This document shows, piece by piece, positions 48,537 through 60,102 of a stretch of DNA of 64,000 nt. Origin of the DNA: Spinacia oleracea (taxonomy: Eukaryota > Streptophyta > Magnoliopsida > Caryophyllales > Amaranthaceae); the NCBI RefSeq assembly GCF_020520425.1, contig NC_079491.1, positions 21,319,449 through 21,383,448 on the forward strand, written 5' to 3'. Position numbers and translations under genes: made by a program. The notes beneath the pieces were generated by a model. The model worked only from the letters and a program-made list of their open reading frames with translations. It had not been told where the DNA came from and made no database searches. How positions within the stretch are numbered: position 1 is the stretch's first letter; each line of letters opens with the position of its first letter.

Positions 48537-50535
48537 GACGAAAAAAAAGGAAAAGTTAAAAAACTAGACAACTGCAAGAAGGAAGAAAGCTAAGAGTGAT
48601 GGAAAAGAAGGGCGTATCTAACCCCTATATATAGCTAAAAAGAAAAATCGAGTGACATCCTGATCCCATTCGGAATGCGTTACGAAATCCGCAAACCCAA
48701 AATTGCCAGGATAGTACTTTCAGCGCCCAAGGCTGGGCGCCGAAATTATTAACGCCCAGCCCAGGGCGCCGAAGATGCGGCCCAAGGCCCGGATCTCGCA
48801 AACGCGGAACAGGAAAAGAATTCTAAAAATAACAAGCATGTTGGTGGACGCAAGGCCCTATTGAAAGCAAGATCAAGCCCAAAAGCACATTTAAGACCCA
48901 AATAGTGAATAAATGTAAAACTTGTCGAAACTTCGACTCATCTCAAGTCACATATGTACATTTCTATATAAGCAAAATAAATATCAAAGTCATTCTTCGA
49001 AACACCAAGAAAAATATTGTTAAGTCGTTGGTTTCTCAAAATGAAAAATGTTTGTCTATCAAAAGATTAATCCGTGTCCAGCTAAACCTGATATTGTTGA
49101 AAATAAGCTTTGTCGTTCGAAGTCCCACTCCACGACTTCGTCAAAATAGCATGCCACTATAAAGGCCGCTCGCACATACGAGCGCGACCCCAAGCATGAT
49201 TAAAGGACATCATAAAACACATGCCACTTTAAAAAATGACCGTCAAGCTCGAGTGCTTGGGGGCTTAAAAATGCATACCCCAACGAAGAGTGCGCAAAGT
49301 TAAAATCATGATCATGGACTACGCTATACGCAGTCCCATGTTTGGATAATCTAAAAAAAAACAACGGATTTTGACCTCAGAGTAAAAGTAGCCCTTGATA
49401 TTTGTATATGGTCCTCTGATCAAAGACCAAGTAATGGCAAAATCGAGCCGCAAGGACCAGCTCCAAACCATACGAGAAGATGACCACAAACAATGGTCCG
49501 TCTAAACACATTGTCGACCCACATTCAGGTTGCCACTACATCCGAGCATCCCTCGAAATAATTCACTCTCGCGCCACGAACCGCGCGAGTCCCAAATGAA
49601 AAAAAAAGCGAATTCAGGGACGTCCACCCTCAGCGGACAGGGCTCGCCCACCTTCAGCGGGCGGGGTCTGCGTCACTAGCCGCGCAAGTCCTTAGTTTTC
49701 AAAATCTCTTCAAATTAAAAAACAGGCTCGCCATCTTCAGCTGGCGGGGTTTGCGTCACTAACCGCGCAGGTCCTCAGTTTTCGAAAATGTAAAGAAAAT
49801 AAAATTTTCAAAATAAAGTTCTCAAAATAAAAATAAAAACAGGTTCGTCCACTTCTATCGGACGGGGTGTCCACCCCCAGCGGACAAGGATTGCCCACCT
49901 TCAGCGGGCGGGGTCTGCGTCACTAACCGCCCAGGTCCTTAGTCGCTGCAGCGACAATTTTTCTTGGTTTCCCTTTTCGAAAAATCAAAGGATGGTTTCC
50001 CTTTTCCAAAAATCAAAGGATGGTTTCCCTTTTCCAAAAATCAAAGGACCCTTTTTTCAAAAATCAAAATTGGTTTTCCGCTTTTCCAAAAAAGAGCGAT
50101 GTGCTGGATTTTCCTTCGTTTTACGTCCCATAAAAACAAGGAGGTTTTCTCGTTTAGCTAACCCTAAAAAATGAGAATCTTTAAAAACATTTTTACCTCG
50201 TGATTGGGCTTGGCTAGGCCTAGTTACACTTTACAGCTTTGATTTCGAAAACATTTGTAGCCACTCCCAATGACAAAGTGAGGGGGTTCCTACGCGTCTT
50301 TAGATACTTCCAATGACAAAGTGAGGGAGTTTCTATACTATCCGTTGACAAATCCCAATGACACGTGAGGGATATGTCGACACTTCAAGTGATGACCCTT
50401 AAGTCAAATGTTATCACTCGGGGGCTCGTGAGACCCTCGCAAAGCAAGTCACATACACTATGGCTTGTATGACGCACTCCGTCTAGTACTTTGACCATCG
50501 TCTCATCCCGAGAATCAGTCAAAGTGGGGGCTAAC
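48537..50535. repeat. 3' untranslated region of the second Gypsy element with tandem repeats
   Basis: No gene. It contains a palindromic module (48717-48774). At 49620-49950 there are four or so imperfect ~75-90-bp repeats with CACCTTCAGCGGGCGGGGTC and TGCGTCACTAACCGCGCAGG. At 49967-50050 there are three to four 28-bp repeats (GGTTTCCCTTTTCCAAAAAT). CCAATGACAAAGTGAGGG is repeated at about 50267, 50308 and, partly, 50347. It ends with the polypurine tract. Confidence 0.75.
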
Positions 50536-52111
50536 TGTAGACGCTTACTTTTGTCCCCATTCCCGAAAGGGAAGGTTCGATGATGAGAACATAAATCTCC
50601 GCTTGGCAACGCATCTCCTATAAAATGACGAATCTCAATCACCCTTTTCATTTCACCCGAACTTGCTATTTATAGAAACCTGCTAAAAATAGTAGCTGCC
50701 GCAATGGGTAGCCGCTAAAAGTGGCAAACCATAAAAATATGGAACTTGTCAGAATTAGGTGTTGCACTCCAACATAAATCCTAAATGAGATGGAATTTGC
50801 GGTAAGAATCCTATTCCTAGTATAATTCAAAAATAAAGAGTCACGTATTAATTAAAATCCTAATGAACCTAGAGTTCGTAACGGGCCCAGACGCATTCCG
50901 TCACAAAGTTAATACGCGCTGAAAGACTCGGATAAGTCTCAAAGACTCCGCATGCCACGAGTCCAAACCTGACAAGGAAATACGGCCCAGACCCTATTTT
51001 CAACGCCTGGCTCTGGGCGCCGAAATCTTCGGCGCCCAGCCCTGGGCGCTGAAAATAACTGGTACGTGTTTTTTCCTAATTCTCTTTGGATTAGAGCTCT
51101 AAAATCCTATCTTTCCTCGACCTGTTTTCCTATAAATAAGACCCCAAATTCGACGTGAAACACACAATTGAATATCCTGAGTATTGACTCGAACTTCTAA
51201 AAATCGAACAGAAATCGAACAGAACGCATCCTGTCCCTTGTACCTGAAAAACTAAGCCTGGAAACTTGAGATTCGTTAAATAAAAAGGAGAAATAGCAAA
51301 GCCAAAGCGGTTAGTTTTCTGAGAACCGCAACGCGCCCCCTCCAGGCCGCGTTGTAATATGTCCCTCACATGATTTAATCGCTTTCTTATTATCCTTTAC
51401 ATAATTTAACTGCTTTTTATTGTCCTTTACATAATTTAACTGCTTTTTATTGTTCTTTACATGATTTAACTGCTTTTTTATTGCCCTTCGCATGACTTAA
51501 TTGCTTTCATCGTAATAAGTATGATTCAAATGCTTTCCTCACATGTTATAAAAACTGTTAAACTATCAAATCTGATTGTTTTATCACGTAAAGGTTATAC
51601 TTTGGGAAATCGAACTATCATGCTAGGTCCCTTAAATCGACTTAAAACAGATAATCGCGATCAATCTAGTATTATATGTTGCATATTGTTAAAATCAACT
51701 CAGATTAGTTTAATAGTTAACACATGTCCCTTCAATTATTTATGCTGAGCTAGTAGGATATCCTGCCTCTGGAGTTATCGACGAGCGAGTACTCCTCTCG
51801 GTAGTTACAGTCCCCCGAACCCTCAATCTCTACCCTGCGGGTGTATGTTGAGCGATCCCCACACCAGGGATCACAAGGGAACCTACGGCCGTCGTGGTCA
51901 AACATAATTGCACTCCCTTTATGTCACGATAACCAGGTTTTGTCAGTTTTTCTCATTGTCGTTAAAAGCTGAATGACGACTCCTATATTACTAGTCAATT
52001 GGGTGTAAACTCACAGGAAATCCAATTACACTTGATTTGACAAAAAAGAAACGTCACACCCACGAGGGACGAGGTCACGCATTAGCCTCGTGCTTTTTCG
52101 ACCCCCTCACA
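50536..52111 (+). repeat. 3' LTR of the second Gypsy element
   Basis: 1,576 bp, near-identical to 38241-39830 apart from indels. It holds the complete two-part palindromic module (50997-51055), where the 5' LTR has lost 29 bp. It lacks about 45 bp present near 38880-38925 of the other LTR. TATA box at about 51127-51140. Confidence 0.95.
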
Positions 52112-55100
52112 TGTGGCTTCTGATAGCTTCGAAATCGCATTCGATTGCTCTTCTTGTTTCATTGTACCTGACGTGAAGTAAGCCTCCAAAGTTTATGGGT
52201 ATTTTCGAACGTAAATCAAAGATCAAACCAGTGCGCCATCGGCAAATCCACCACATAGTTAAGCAAATGTAAGTAGCCCATAGTGGAAAACCAACTTCAT
52301 CTATGCGTTGCAGATTTTCCTTAATCACTACTTCAGGGGTGTATGAAAGAAGTGGGAGAATTAGCAGGTCCTCCCATCCTCCTCAAAGTGGCTTTAGGTG
52401 CTGGACAATCTCTAATCATATGCAATGTGGACTCTTCTCTTGCATCACAAGTACCACACTTGGGATCACCAGTCATGTTACACTTATATCTATTCAAGTT
52501 TCCCACGAGACGATTGTGACAAACGAGCCAAAGCAATGTTATCACACGTTTTTGCACCGGTGCGTGCCAAACCATGCTCCAACACTTATCATAAATCGAG
52601 TACGATTCTTGGAGCATAATACTTAAGACATACCTGATAGTGAATTTACCCTTCTCACTGCCATTTCAATTGACCAGATCAACCGGTTCAGGATTATCTT
52701 TCAGCTCGAAATATTAGATAATCTTTAAACGAGATTGATCCAAATATGGTAAGAATTTGTCCCCTTTCTGACCTTGGTTCGGTTCCTACATATCCTATAC
52801 CGGGGCACCTTCAACTTGTAGGATAGGTTGGGTAGCAAGCGAGCTCAGTGGCGTGGATGTCGCCCACTTGTGGTCCCAAAATAGAGTTCGAGCCCCATTC
52901 CCAACAACTACTCATAACCCTTCACAAAGGAATTTTGCATACTATGTGATACCACACCAAACATTTTACATTCCTACCTTTGGAGTAAACATGACTACAT
53001 AGCAGTGGCCTCTACAGTATTTGTATCGAAGAACACGAGACCACAATACATCGGGCTCAATTAATACTCTCCATCCCAATTTGGTTAAGACGGTGGCATT
53101 AGCTTGCCTAGGTGATCTAATTCCAATACCTCCTTTGTCCAATGGTTTTTGAAGGTTTTTCCTAGAAATTAAATGATTGCCTCGTCTTTCCTCGTTACCA
53201 CCCCAAATAAATTTACGAGTGTTCCTATCAAATTCATCGCATAATGATCGTGCAAGTTTAGCCTTCTGCATCAAATAAGTAGCCAAGGAAGTAATTGTTA
53301 ACATAGCGAGTGTAATCCTCCCAGCTAGAGAAAGGTATTTCGATTTTTAGCTAGTCAATCCACAATCCAATTTTTTGCATAAAGGTTATATGTGGCCTTG
53401 GTTACATGGCTAGTTAAAGTCGGCATGCCAAGATACATTGTTGCGTCCATTCTTAGTGTCGAACAAGTCTAGCTCTCGATGTTCGAATCAGTGTTACCCG
53501 AAATATAAATTTGAGATTTGGCATGGCTGACTTTCAATCCTGATTAATTACATAAGAGTTTGAGGCAATCTTGAATGATCCCAACTTGGTTAACATCTTT
53601 CACCACAAAGAGCACCACATCATCAGCAAAAACCATGTTTGATATAAGAGAACTGTTGCGGCTAGCCCTTATGGGCTTCCATTTTTGTAAGGCAATGGCT
53701 TCTTCAATGGTTTGGTAAAGCCTTTCCATGCACATTACGAACAAATAAGGTGAAAGTGGGTCACCTTGATGTATCCCTCGACTAGGCTTGAGGTTATGGG
53801 TGGGCTCACCATTCCACAACATTCTCACGGATGCAGAAGTAATACATTCCATGATAGTGTTGATCAAGAGGTAGGGGAGGTTCGTTTTCAGCATAATATC
53901 ACAAATAAAAAACCACCCAAGGGGGTCATAAGCCTTTTCAAATTCAATTTTCATCGCCATATAGCTCGTCGCCCCTTGTTTGTTTTACATTGTACGAATG
54001 ACTTCTTGTAAAATCACTATATTGTCTGTAATCTGTCTCCCAGGTACAAAGATTGCTTGCATATTTAGAGATAAAAAATAGAAGGTGTGGCTTGATGCGA
54101 TTAACAATTACTTTGGTAATTATTTTATAAGTTACGTTGCACAAGCCAATTTGATGAAAATGTGAAGCTAGTTCTGGATGTTTCCTCTTATGGAGCAGTA
54201 CAATATGAGTTTCATTCAACCCTTCAGGCATTTGTTTTCAAATGAGGAGATCCATGACAACTTTATGAAAATTGGGTGCAACTAAGTCCAATTTTTTTTG
54301 ATAAAAAGGGCTTGAAATCCGTCTTCCCCGGGTGCCTTGAGAGCTCCCATTTCCTTGATAACCATGTCGATTTCAATTGTATAGAAAGGCCTCAAAATAG
54401 TTTCCCAATCTTGAAGGGTGAGCTCCAGAAATACGTCTTGAGGTACGTCAAATACATGATGCTCGCACTCCTAACCTGTTCCTTGTCATACAACCAAGAG
54501 TTATTATATGCCTTAATTGCCACAATTTTATTGCACCATTACCGAATTGTTGCACTTAATTGGAAGAAAGTGGTATTTTTGTCACCATGTTTGATCCATT
54601 CCACTCTTGATTTTTGGTACCACAAATCTCTTCCTTCTCTAACACCTCTTCAACCTAGTTCTCTTCAAAGATTGGCCTCAAGTTTAATCGATCCTTTATC
54701 TACATGTTCCAAGAGGATATTTTTTATTCCAGAAAAGCGAGATGTGAGGCTTCTTTTTTGTTTAAAGATGTTGTCGAAAACCTCTTTATTCCATGATTGT
54801 AATTATGTCGATAGATTAGCCAAGGTCGTGGTCAAAGGGATATTTCTCTCCCTTTTTCCATAATAAAATCCTGAATTCTTTGTGCATGATCCATGTAGCT
54901 TGAAAATGGAATAGTTTATTCATTGGTTGTAAGGGAGCGAAGCCATTAGGAGCAATGAGGACATGGAAGTGGTCCAATTGTATAGAAGGTAGGTGTTTGT
55001 CCTTGGCCTCTTCAAATCGAAGGCCCCATTACTCGTTGCATAATGCCCTATCCAAGCGGCCACTCTGCCGTGTTTCTAGAGTGAGCCCTCGCGCCCATGT

Positions 55101-55343
55101 ATGTGTCTCACCTGAAAACTCCACTTTGATTAAATCAATATCGTTCACCCAATTATTAAAGAGCATCGAACAACATGTTGATTCATTGCAGGAGATGTTC
55201 CTTTCTGAGGGGAAACAAGTATCATTAAATCACCAGCCAATAATCAAGGCTCGTTGTGAGTACTAGTAAAATCTCGTAAGTCCATCCCAAAATTCCTTCA
55301 TTTTGTTCGAATCTGGACTAGCATAAACAACCGTAAAATGGTT
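52112..55343 (-). pseudogene. LINE ORF2: endonuclease C-terminus, reverse transcriptase, zf-RVT
   Basis: On the minus strand, from right to left: endonuclease remainder (about 54980-55310: FSGETHTWARGLTLETRQSG, RLDRALCNE); a linker; reverse transcriptase (54231-53544, with GIHQGDPLSPYLFVMCMERL and the catalytic FADDVVLFV); thumb/connection (53304-52966, with FIWGGNEERRGNHLISRKNL); and a zf-RVT finger (52617-52333, with WHAPVQKRV and CGTCDAREESTLHMIRDCP). The start of the RNase H linker extends to 52112, where the Gypsy element interrupts it. Frames change near 53960, 53310 and 52620, and stops are frequent, so it is dead. The family copies its RNA at a nicked target. Confidence 0.85.
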
Positions 55344-56675
55344 AGGTTAGGTTATGAAAAATCTAATGTCATGCGGAATAAACCATAAATGCCAGAATCC
55401 AAATTAAATGCATATAATCATTTAGCATAATTTAGTGAACACACTCTGTGATGTGTGCCTTCCCTAGATGCTCCGGAACCGAACCAAATAAGTTAGAACG
55501 CCAAACGTTGTCCCTCCGTAGAAAGTCCACAGCACGTTCCAATCCGCCTTAGATCGTACCAACTAGGATATAAAACAAGGTTTATAATTTCGGGATCTCA
55601 GTTTTAGGTGATAGGCAAATTGTATTGAATGTTGTGCTTTAATTCATGACCATAGGCCATGTATTTATAGGAAAATAGGCGAACCCTAGAAGCCAAAACC
55701 CTAGAGTAATTTTGGTAGTTTTAGGAAAAACCCAAAACCCTAAACACCCTAGGGTTGGCCGGTTTCTTTGCTTGCATAGCAAGCAAGCCGGCCTTGGCTT
55801 GCACGCAAGAGCCCCGCCGCGCTGGCCCAAGCAACAGGCACATCAGCGTTATCCCATGTGTTAGGCACAGTAGCGCTGGGTAGCCTTGTGGCTGCCATGT
55901 GCGCTGGCCCATGCACCAGGCCCAACAGCGCTGACCTTGCTGGCTGGCACACAAGTTGCTTGGCGCAGCTGCCAAGGCCCATCAAGTGATGGGCCATTGC
56001 TTCGTGCGATTGTTCGTCGCTCGTTTCGTGCTTCTGATTCGTTTTTCGATCCCAAAAAATATTTTCGATTCGAAAAATATTTACTTTTCCGATAATATTT
56101 CTAATTCCGATAATATTTTCGATTTCGACAATATTTCCGATTCCGGTAATATTTATGTTTCCGGTAATATTTCTGATTCTGGTAATATTTATGACTCCGG
56201 TAATATTTCTATCCCCTATAATATTTCCGATACGAACCATATTTCCGTTTCCGGCAATATCTTCAACTTCGGTAATATCTATATTTCCGTTATGAACCAT
56301 ATTTCCGTTTCCGGTAATATCTTCATTTCCGGCAAATATTCTTTCTTTGCCTTTTGATAGTTTGTTTAGCTCCCACTGAAACCAACATCAGTCATTTCTG
56401 AATATCCATAATTAGAGTAACCGAAAATAATATTTACCTAAATACTTGATCCGTTCACGTACTATTTGTATGACCCTACGGGTTCATTCAAGAGTAAGTT
56501 GTGGCATTAATAACATTAATTCCACTTGAACTGAAGCGGCCTCTAGCTAGGCATTCAGATCACTTGATCTCACTGAATAATTAACTTCCTTTATTAATAT
56601 TGAACCGCATTTATTAGACTTAGCATTAAATGCATTAAATCCAAACTTGGACCAAGGGCATTATTTCCTTCAAAA
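55344..56675 (-). mobile_element. Solo LTR inserted in the LINE endonuclease
   Basis: An inverted relative of 45017-46382. The minus strand begins with TTTGAAGGAAATAATGCCC, has a TATA box (CCTATAAATACATGG, about 55656-55670), CGGAAATATT-type tandem repeats (56060-56340) and ends CATAACCTAAC. The ends are slightly mutated (TTG rather than TGT at the start). Outer boundaries are good to within a few bases; no target duplication was confirmed. Confidence 0.72.
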
Positions 56676-56995
56676 ATACCACGGGGTGGCACCCACACGC
56701 ATAATATTCATGTTTATATGTTGATTGTGCTTAATTATGAGGTTTACTGTGACCAATTCAGGCCTCTAATACATCCAAAATCCCTATTGCATCGACTCTA
56801 GTATGACCAGTGTAGCGAATAGTAGTGGCAATTTTTTCCTGGCCTGTGCGCCTCCCATATGTGTTTCCATCAAAGAAATGACAGTAGGGCGATGGGTAAG
56901 AACAATCTCCTTTAAAGAAGACACAAAAAGAACCACTACCCTCATGCACCTTGGACATTCCATACAATACAAGATATAGAGAGAGTATGAGGACC
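56676..56995 (-). pseudogene. LINE endonuclease N-terminus
   Basis: The minus strand carries VISLMETHMGGAQARK, then IATTIRYTGHTRVDAIG in the adjacent frame. The METH glutamate is typical of the apurinic-like endonuclease of plant L1 elements. It is frameshifted near 56860, and the remainder of the domain lies beyond the solo LTR. Confidence 0.75.
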
Positions 56996-57700
56996 CAAAT
57001 TAGGAATTGTATCTTTCATTAAACGAGGTGTAGATGGTAAAGAAGTCAAATAAGCTTCACTAATGAGTCACATTAAGTGACGAACTTCACTAGGGATCAA
57101 CAGATTCACCACCAATTCTGGTGGTTCTGATTGGACTTCGAGCCACGAGTCCATCCCCACCTCGAGAATATGGGTCAGGGGGTACGCCACCACCAAGTAT
57201 AGATCTCCCATCGATTTCCCTACACATAGGGTCTTCTCTATAGGGATCAATAGGAGAACTATGTTGGGGGGTGGGAGAAATATGTGTGACATCAGTTGCT
57301 TGTGATTCGAAAGATTGAATTGCTTCTGATTGTTCTTCTGGATGTTGTCGTTGGCTTGGGAGTGAGCTTTGAAGACTATAACTGAGCTCTCTTTTCCAAC
57401 AGACTCTAAAGGGGAGGGTAATAATTGTGTTTCACTTGAATTGTTGGTGTGGATTTCTTTGAGGACTCGAATTGGGCCTTGTGAAGCAACCCTTTTTTTT
57501 TTCTTAATACACCTTTGAATGGGCTTTAGGTAACCGTGATTTCAAATAATTTGAGACAGTATTGCCTACCTCAAAAGATAGGTTTGTATGTGGCTTTTTT
57601 GTAATATTTTGAGTATTTGCATCCAAGTCAATTTTTTCGAAATTAGTTGCCTCTTCTTCTACCATAATATCTTCTATGCCATTTTTTCCCCGTTAAAATT
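56996..57700. other. LINE inter-ORF region
   Basis: Lies between recognisable ORF1 and ORF2 domains. Frames are short and broken. It is likely the low-complexity C-terminal part of ORF1 and the start of ORF2, decayed beyond reading. Confidence 0.45.
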
Positions 57701-58660
57701 CCTTGATTGTTGCTATGTAATATTCTCAAGGTTATCTTGGTTTCCAGGTATCGAGAATCTTGGCCCAATCCCATTAATTGTGCCCCTAATATCGGGATTC
57801 TTTGATTTGGAAGTTGTTTCCTTACTTGGATTTTGCCTTGTTATTACCCTTTCATTCACTGTCCCCCTTCCCAGTCGTTGCTGGTGGTTTTTCCGGTCAA
57901 GGGGCTCGCTTTCTCGCCGGTTTTTTAAGTAGCATCCAAGAACCAAAGTCCTCCAAATCTTCTGGGTTACTTTTGCGAGTATTATCATTGATCTTGGTAT
58001 TTCCTGATTGTGAATTATTAGCCTCAATGGAACGCCTTTCCTCCAACAACAGTGTAGGGAAATATATTTCATCATGACCCGTGACGCCACATTTGTAGCA
58101 TGCCAACTTGATTCCTTCGTACTGGACCCTCCAAATCTTCCCTTTGAGGAAAAAATTCAAAAACAAGGGCTTAGTAAGATCAATCTATCTCTACACTTAG
58201 TCTTGTAAATTGACCCCTCTCAGTTTCAGCCGTTGTCTTATCGACATGAAGAATTTGCCTATTTTTGACCCAAATTTGCTCAGAAAATTAATGTCGAAAT
58301 ATTCAACCGACAAATTAGGAATGCGAACCCAAATCGTTAGAATTTAATGGGGTCTTCATTAGGGATGAAGTTCCATACCCATTTTGAATGGTAAGATAGA
58401 AACCGCCAATAATCCAAGGTCCTTGGGGGAGTACGAAATTGTATTTTGCTTCAGTAGTGAAACGAGAAATGAAATAGCGACACCCAATGTGTGTTAGAGA
58501 AATTTCACCCCTAATATTATATTGAACTTCTTTTTGAGTCTTCTCATAAGTCCCATGTATCCCAATTTAAAATCAAGCATCATGATAAGTGAATTTCTCC
58601 ATGGTTTTCTCATCTTCCGCTTTTCCTCCTTGGTTAGGAGTATTACTGGGCATGTTCATC
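57700..58660 (-). pseudogene. LINE ORF1 (DUF4283/zinc-knuckle, gag-like)
   Basis: On the minus strand the start is near 58655. The N-terminal part carries KFTYHDA-like sequence in broken frames. A zinc knuckle, CYKCGVTGHDEIYF (about 58100-58070), has a Tyr where the final Cys should be. A polar tail follows (SIEANNSQSGNTKIND). Plant L1 ORF1 proteins bind the element RNA. Several stops and frame changes are present. Confidence 0.65.
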
Positions 58661-58690
58661 AGTCGGCTAGGGTTTAGTGTTGATAATGTA

Positions 58691-59460
58691 TTGTGAATAA
58701 ACACGAGAGATACGAGAGAGTGTGGTGTTGTGTGTATTATTCCATATAATAGCGGGTATATGTAGGCAGGGCCATCTCCGGCAATTTGGAGGCCCTGTGC
58801 TAAAGTACAGATATTGGGCCCTTATAAATTTTTACGGGCAATTATTTAATGTAAAACACATAATTATTATATTAATATTACTTTATTTATACAAAATATA
58901 GAGTGAAATTAATAATATGGTTTAACGTTTTATGTGTGATGGTTTGAGAAAATTGATGTAAAGGTTTGACGGACATGAAAAAACAAATAAAAAGGGGGTA
59001 AGGTGAAGAACCAAAACCTGGTCTCTGCTACCGCACTTATTAGTCCTTACCAAATGGGACAAAGATTACATGATGCATAACAAAACATATATTAGATATA
59101 TAAATATTTGTTATTGGAGGTTTAACCAATACTTCCTCCGTCTTTTAATACTCGCAACGTTTGTTAGTTTCACGCATGTCGATGTACAACTTTGATCATT
59201 TATATCTTAAATTCTCTTTATGCAAAAATTATAAAAAGTTGATATTTTGAAAATACACATTGAGACGAATCTAACAAGATCCCACATGACTATGTTTTAT
59301 CTTATATAAAAAACACTACGAATAGTCAAAGTAGATTATATGAATAGTGGAAAAAGTCCAAACGTTGCGAGTATTAAAAGACGGAGGAAGTATAATTTCT
59401 TTTCGAGACCCCCAAAATTTTGTGCCCCGCTGCTGTAGGTCCGCCTGGACCTCCCTCTAT
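58691..59460. mobile_element. Possible old hAT-like element containing a MITE
   Basis: 58772-58800 (GCAGGGCCATCTCCGGC...) and 59420-59455 (...GTAGGTCCGCCTGGACC) look like degraded inverted ends of the CAGGGC-type hAT repeats common in plants. GGGCCC/GACCCCC occurs inside each end. No target duplication could be confirmed. A Stowaway MITE is nested at 59132-59390. Confidence 0.35.
59132..59390. mobile_element. Stowaway-type MITE (259 bp)
   Basis: Perfect inverted ends of more than 30 bp (CTTCCTCCGTCTTTTAATAC...), flanked by TA (59130-59131 and 59391-59392). No coding capacity. The near-identical ends suggest a fairly recent insertion. Confidence 0.93.
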
Positions 59461-59850
59461 CCAACCCTGTATGTAGGGTACAATAATTAGAGTTTTGCTT
59501 GAAGAACAAGAATCATAAATATTCCAGAGATATTAACGGGCTCATAACACAAATCAAATCAACACCATCACTATTAACTAGGATGACCCAGAATATATTC
59601 AAATAGATATTTGTTAGTGTTGTTTGTTGTTTTTTAGAAAACTAATTGTTGGACCGTGCGCTCCCCCAAGATATAAAAATTATCGGTCAAGATACTATGC
59701 AAACACGAGCCTAATTATTTGATGGGGATACTTGCAAACATGAATGTAATAGACGATAAAAAACATAGCTAATTACATGTTGTAAGTTCCATCGAATTTC
59801 CTTATACAAAATATTTGCAAACATGGATATAATAGACCATAAGAAATATA
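59391..59850. other. Intergenic DNA
   Basis: AT-rich. No gene, RNA or further repeat recognised. A phrase containing AATAGACNATAA...AAACATRG is repeated at about 59750 and 59830. Confidence 0.4.
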
Positions 59851-60102
59851 CTTCATCTGTTCTTTAAATATCACATCATGGTTGAATTTCACTCCTCTAA
59901 CACATTACTTTTACTCTTAATATCTCAAATTGTGTATAAGTAAAATTTATAAAGAATTGATAGAAAATAGATATCGATACAAATCTAAAATGACCCCGCA
60001 AGACTACAATTTTCTTACATATGAATCAAAAAAAAATAGCCAAAGTCGTAGTGTGAATAATGTAAAAAACAAAATGGTGTGATATTTACGGAACGGAGGA
60101 AG
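59851..60102. mobile_element. Stowaway-type MITE (252 bp)
   Basis: The ends are CTTCATCTGTTCTTTAAATA and, inverted, CTTCCTCCGTTCCGTAAATA, then a shared ATATCACA. It is flanked by TA (59849-59850 and 60103-60104). Confidence 0.88.

Larger units (their letters stand above)
38241..52111 (+). mobile_element. Non-autonomous Tat-type Gypsy element with antisense gene, 13.9 kb
   Basis: LTRs lie at 38241-39830 and 50536-52111, with a primer-binding site at 39832-39849, gag-protease (41069-44046, plus), an antisense gene (46710-48536, minus) and a polypurine tract just before the right LTR (AAAGTGGGGGCTAAC). The flanks GGTGG (38236-38240) and TGTGG (52112-52116) are a 5-bp target duplication with one mismatch. 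No reverse transcriptase, RNase H or integrase is present, so mobility would need enzymes from another element. A solo LTR of another family is nested at 45017-46382. Six GC-rich palindromic modules are spread through it. Confidence 0.92.
37823..58690 (-). mobile_element. L1-type LINE with RNase H, split by two insertions
   Basis: The LINE segments are 56676-58690, 52112-55343 and 37823-38240, all minus strand. They are separated by a solo LTR (55344-56675) and a 13.9-kb Gypsy element (38241-52111). Domain order on the minus strand is ORF1 zinc knuckle, endonuclease, reverse transcriptase, zf-RVT finger, RNase H, as in plant L1 elements with an added RNase H. Many frames are broken. The LINE sequence joins correctly across both insertions (endonuclease split at ~55.3/56.7 kb, RNase H region split at 38.24/52.11 kb). 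Outer ends and target duplication are not resolved. Confidence 0.88.

Noticed and set aside
54276-54863. 195-codon plus-strand frame
   Set aside because: Lies antisense to the LINE linker between endonuclease and reverse transcriptase; no domain in this direction.
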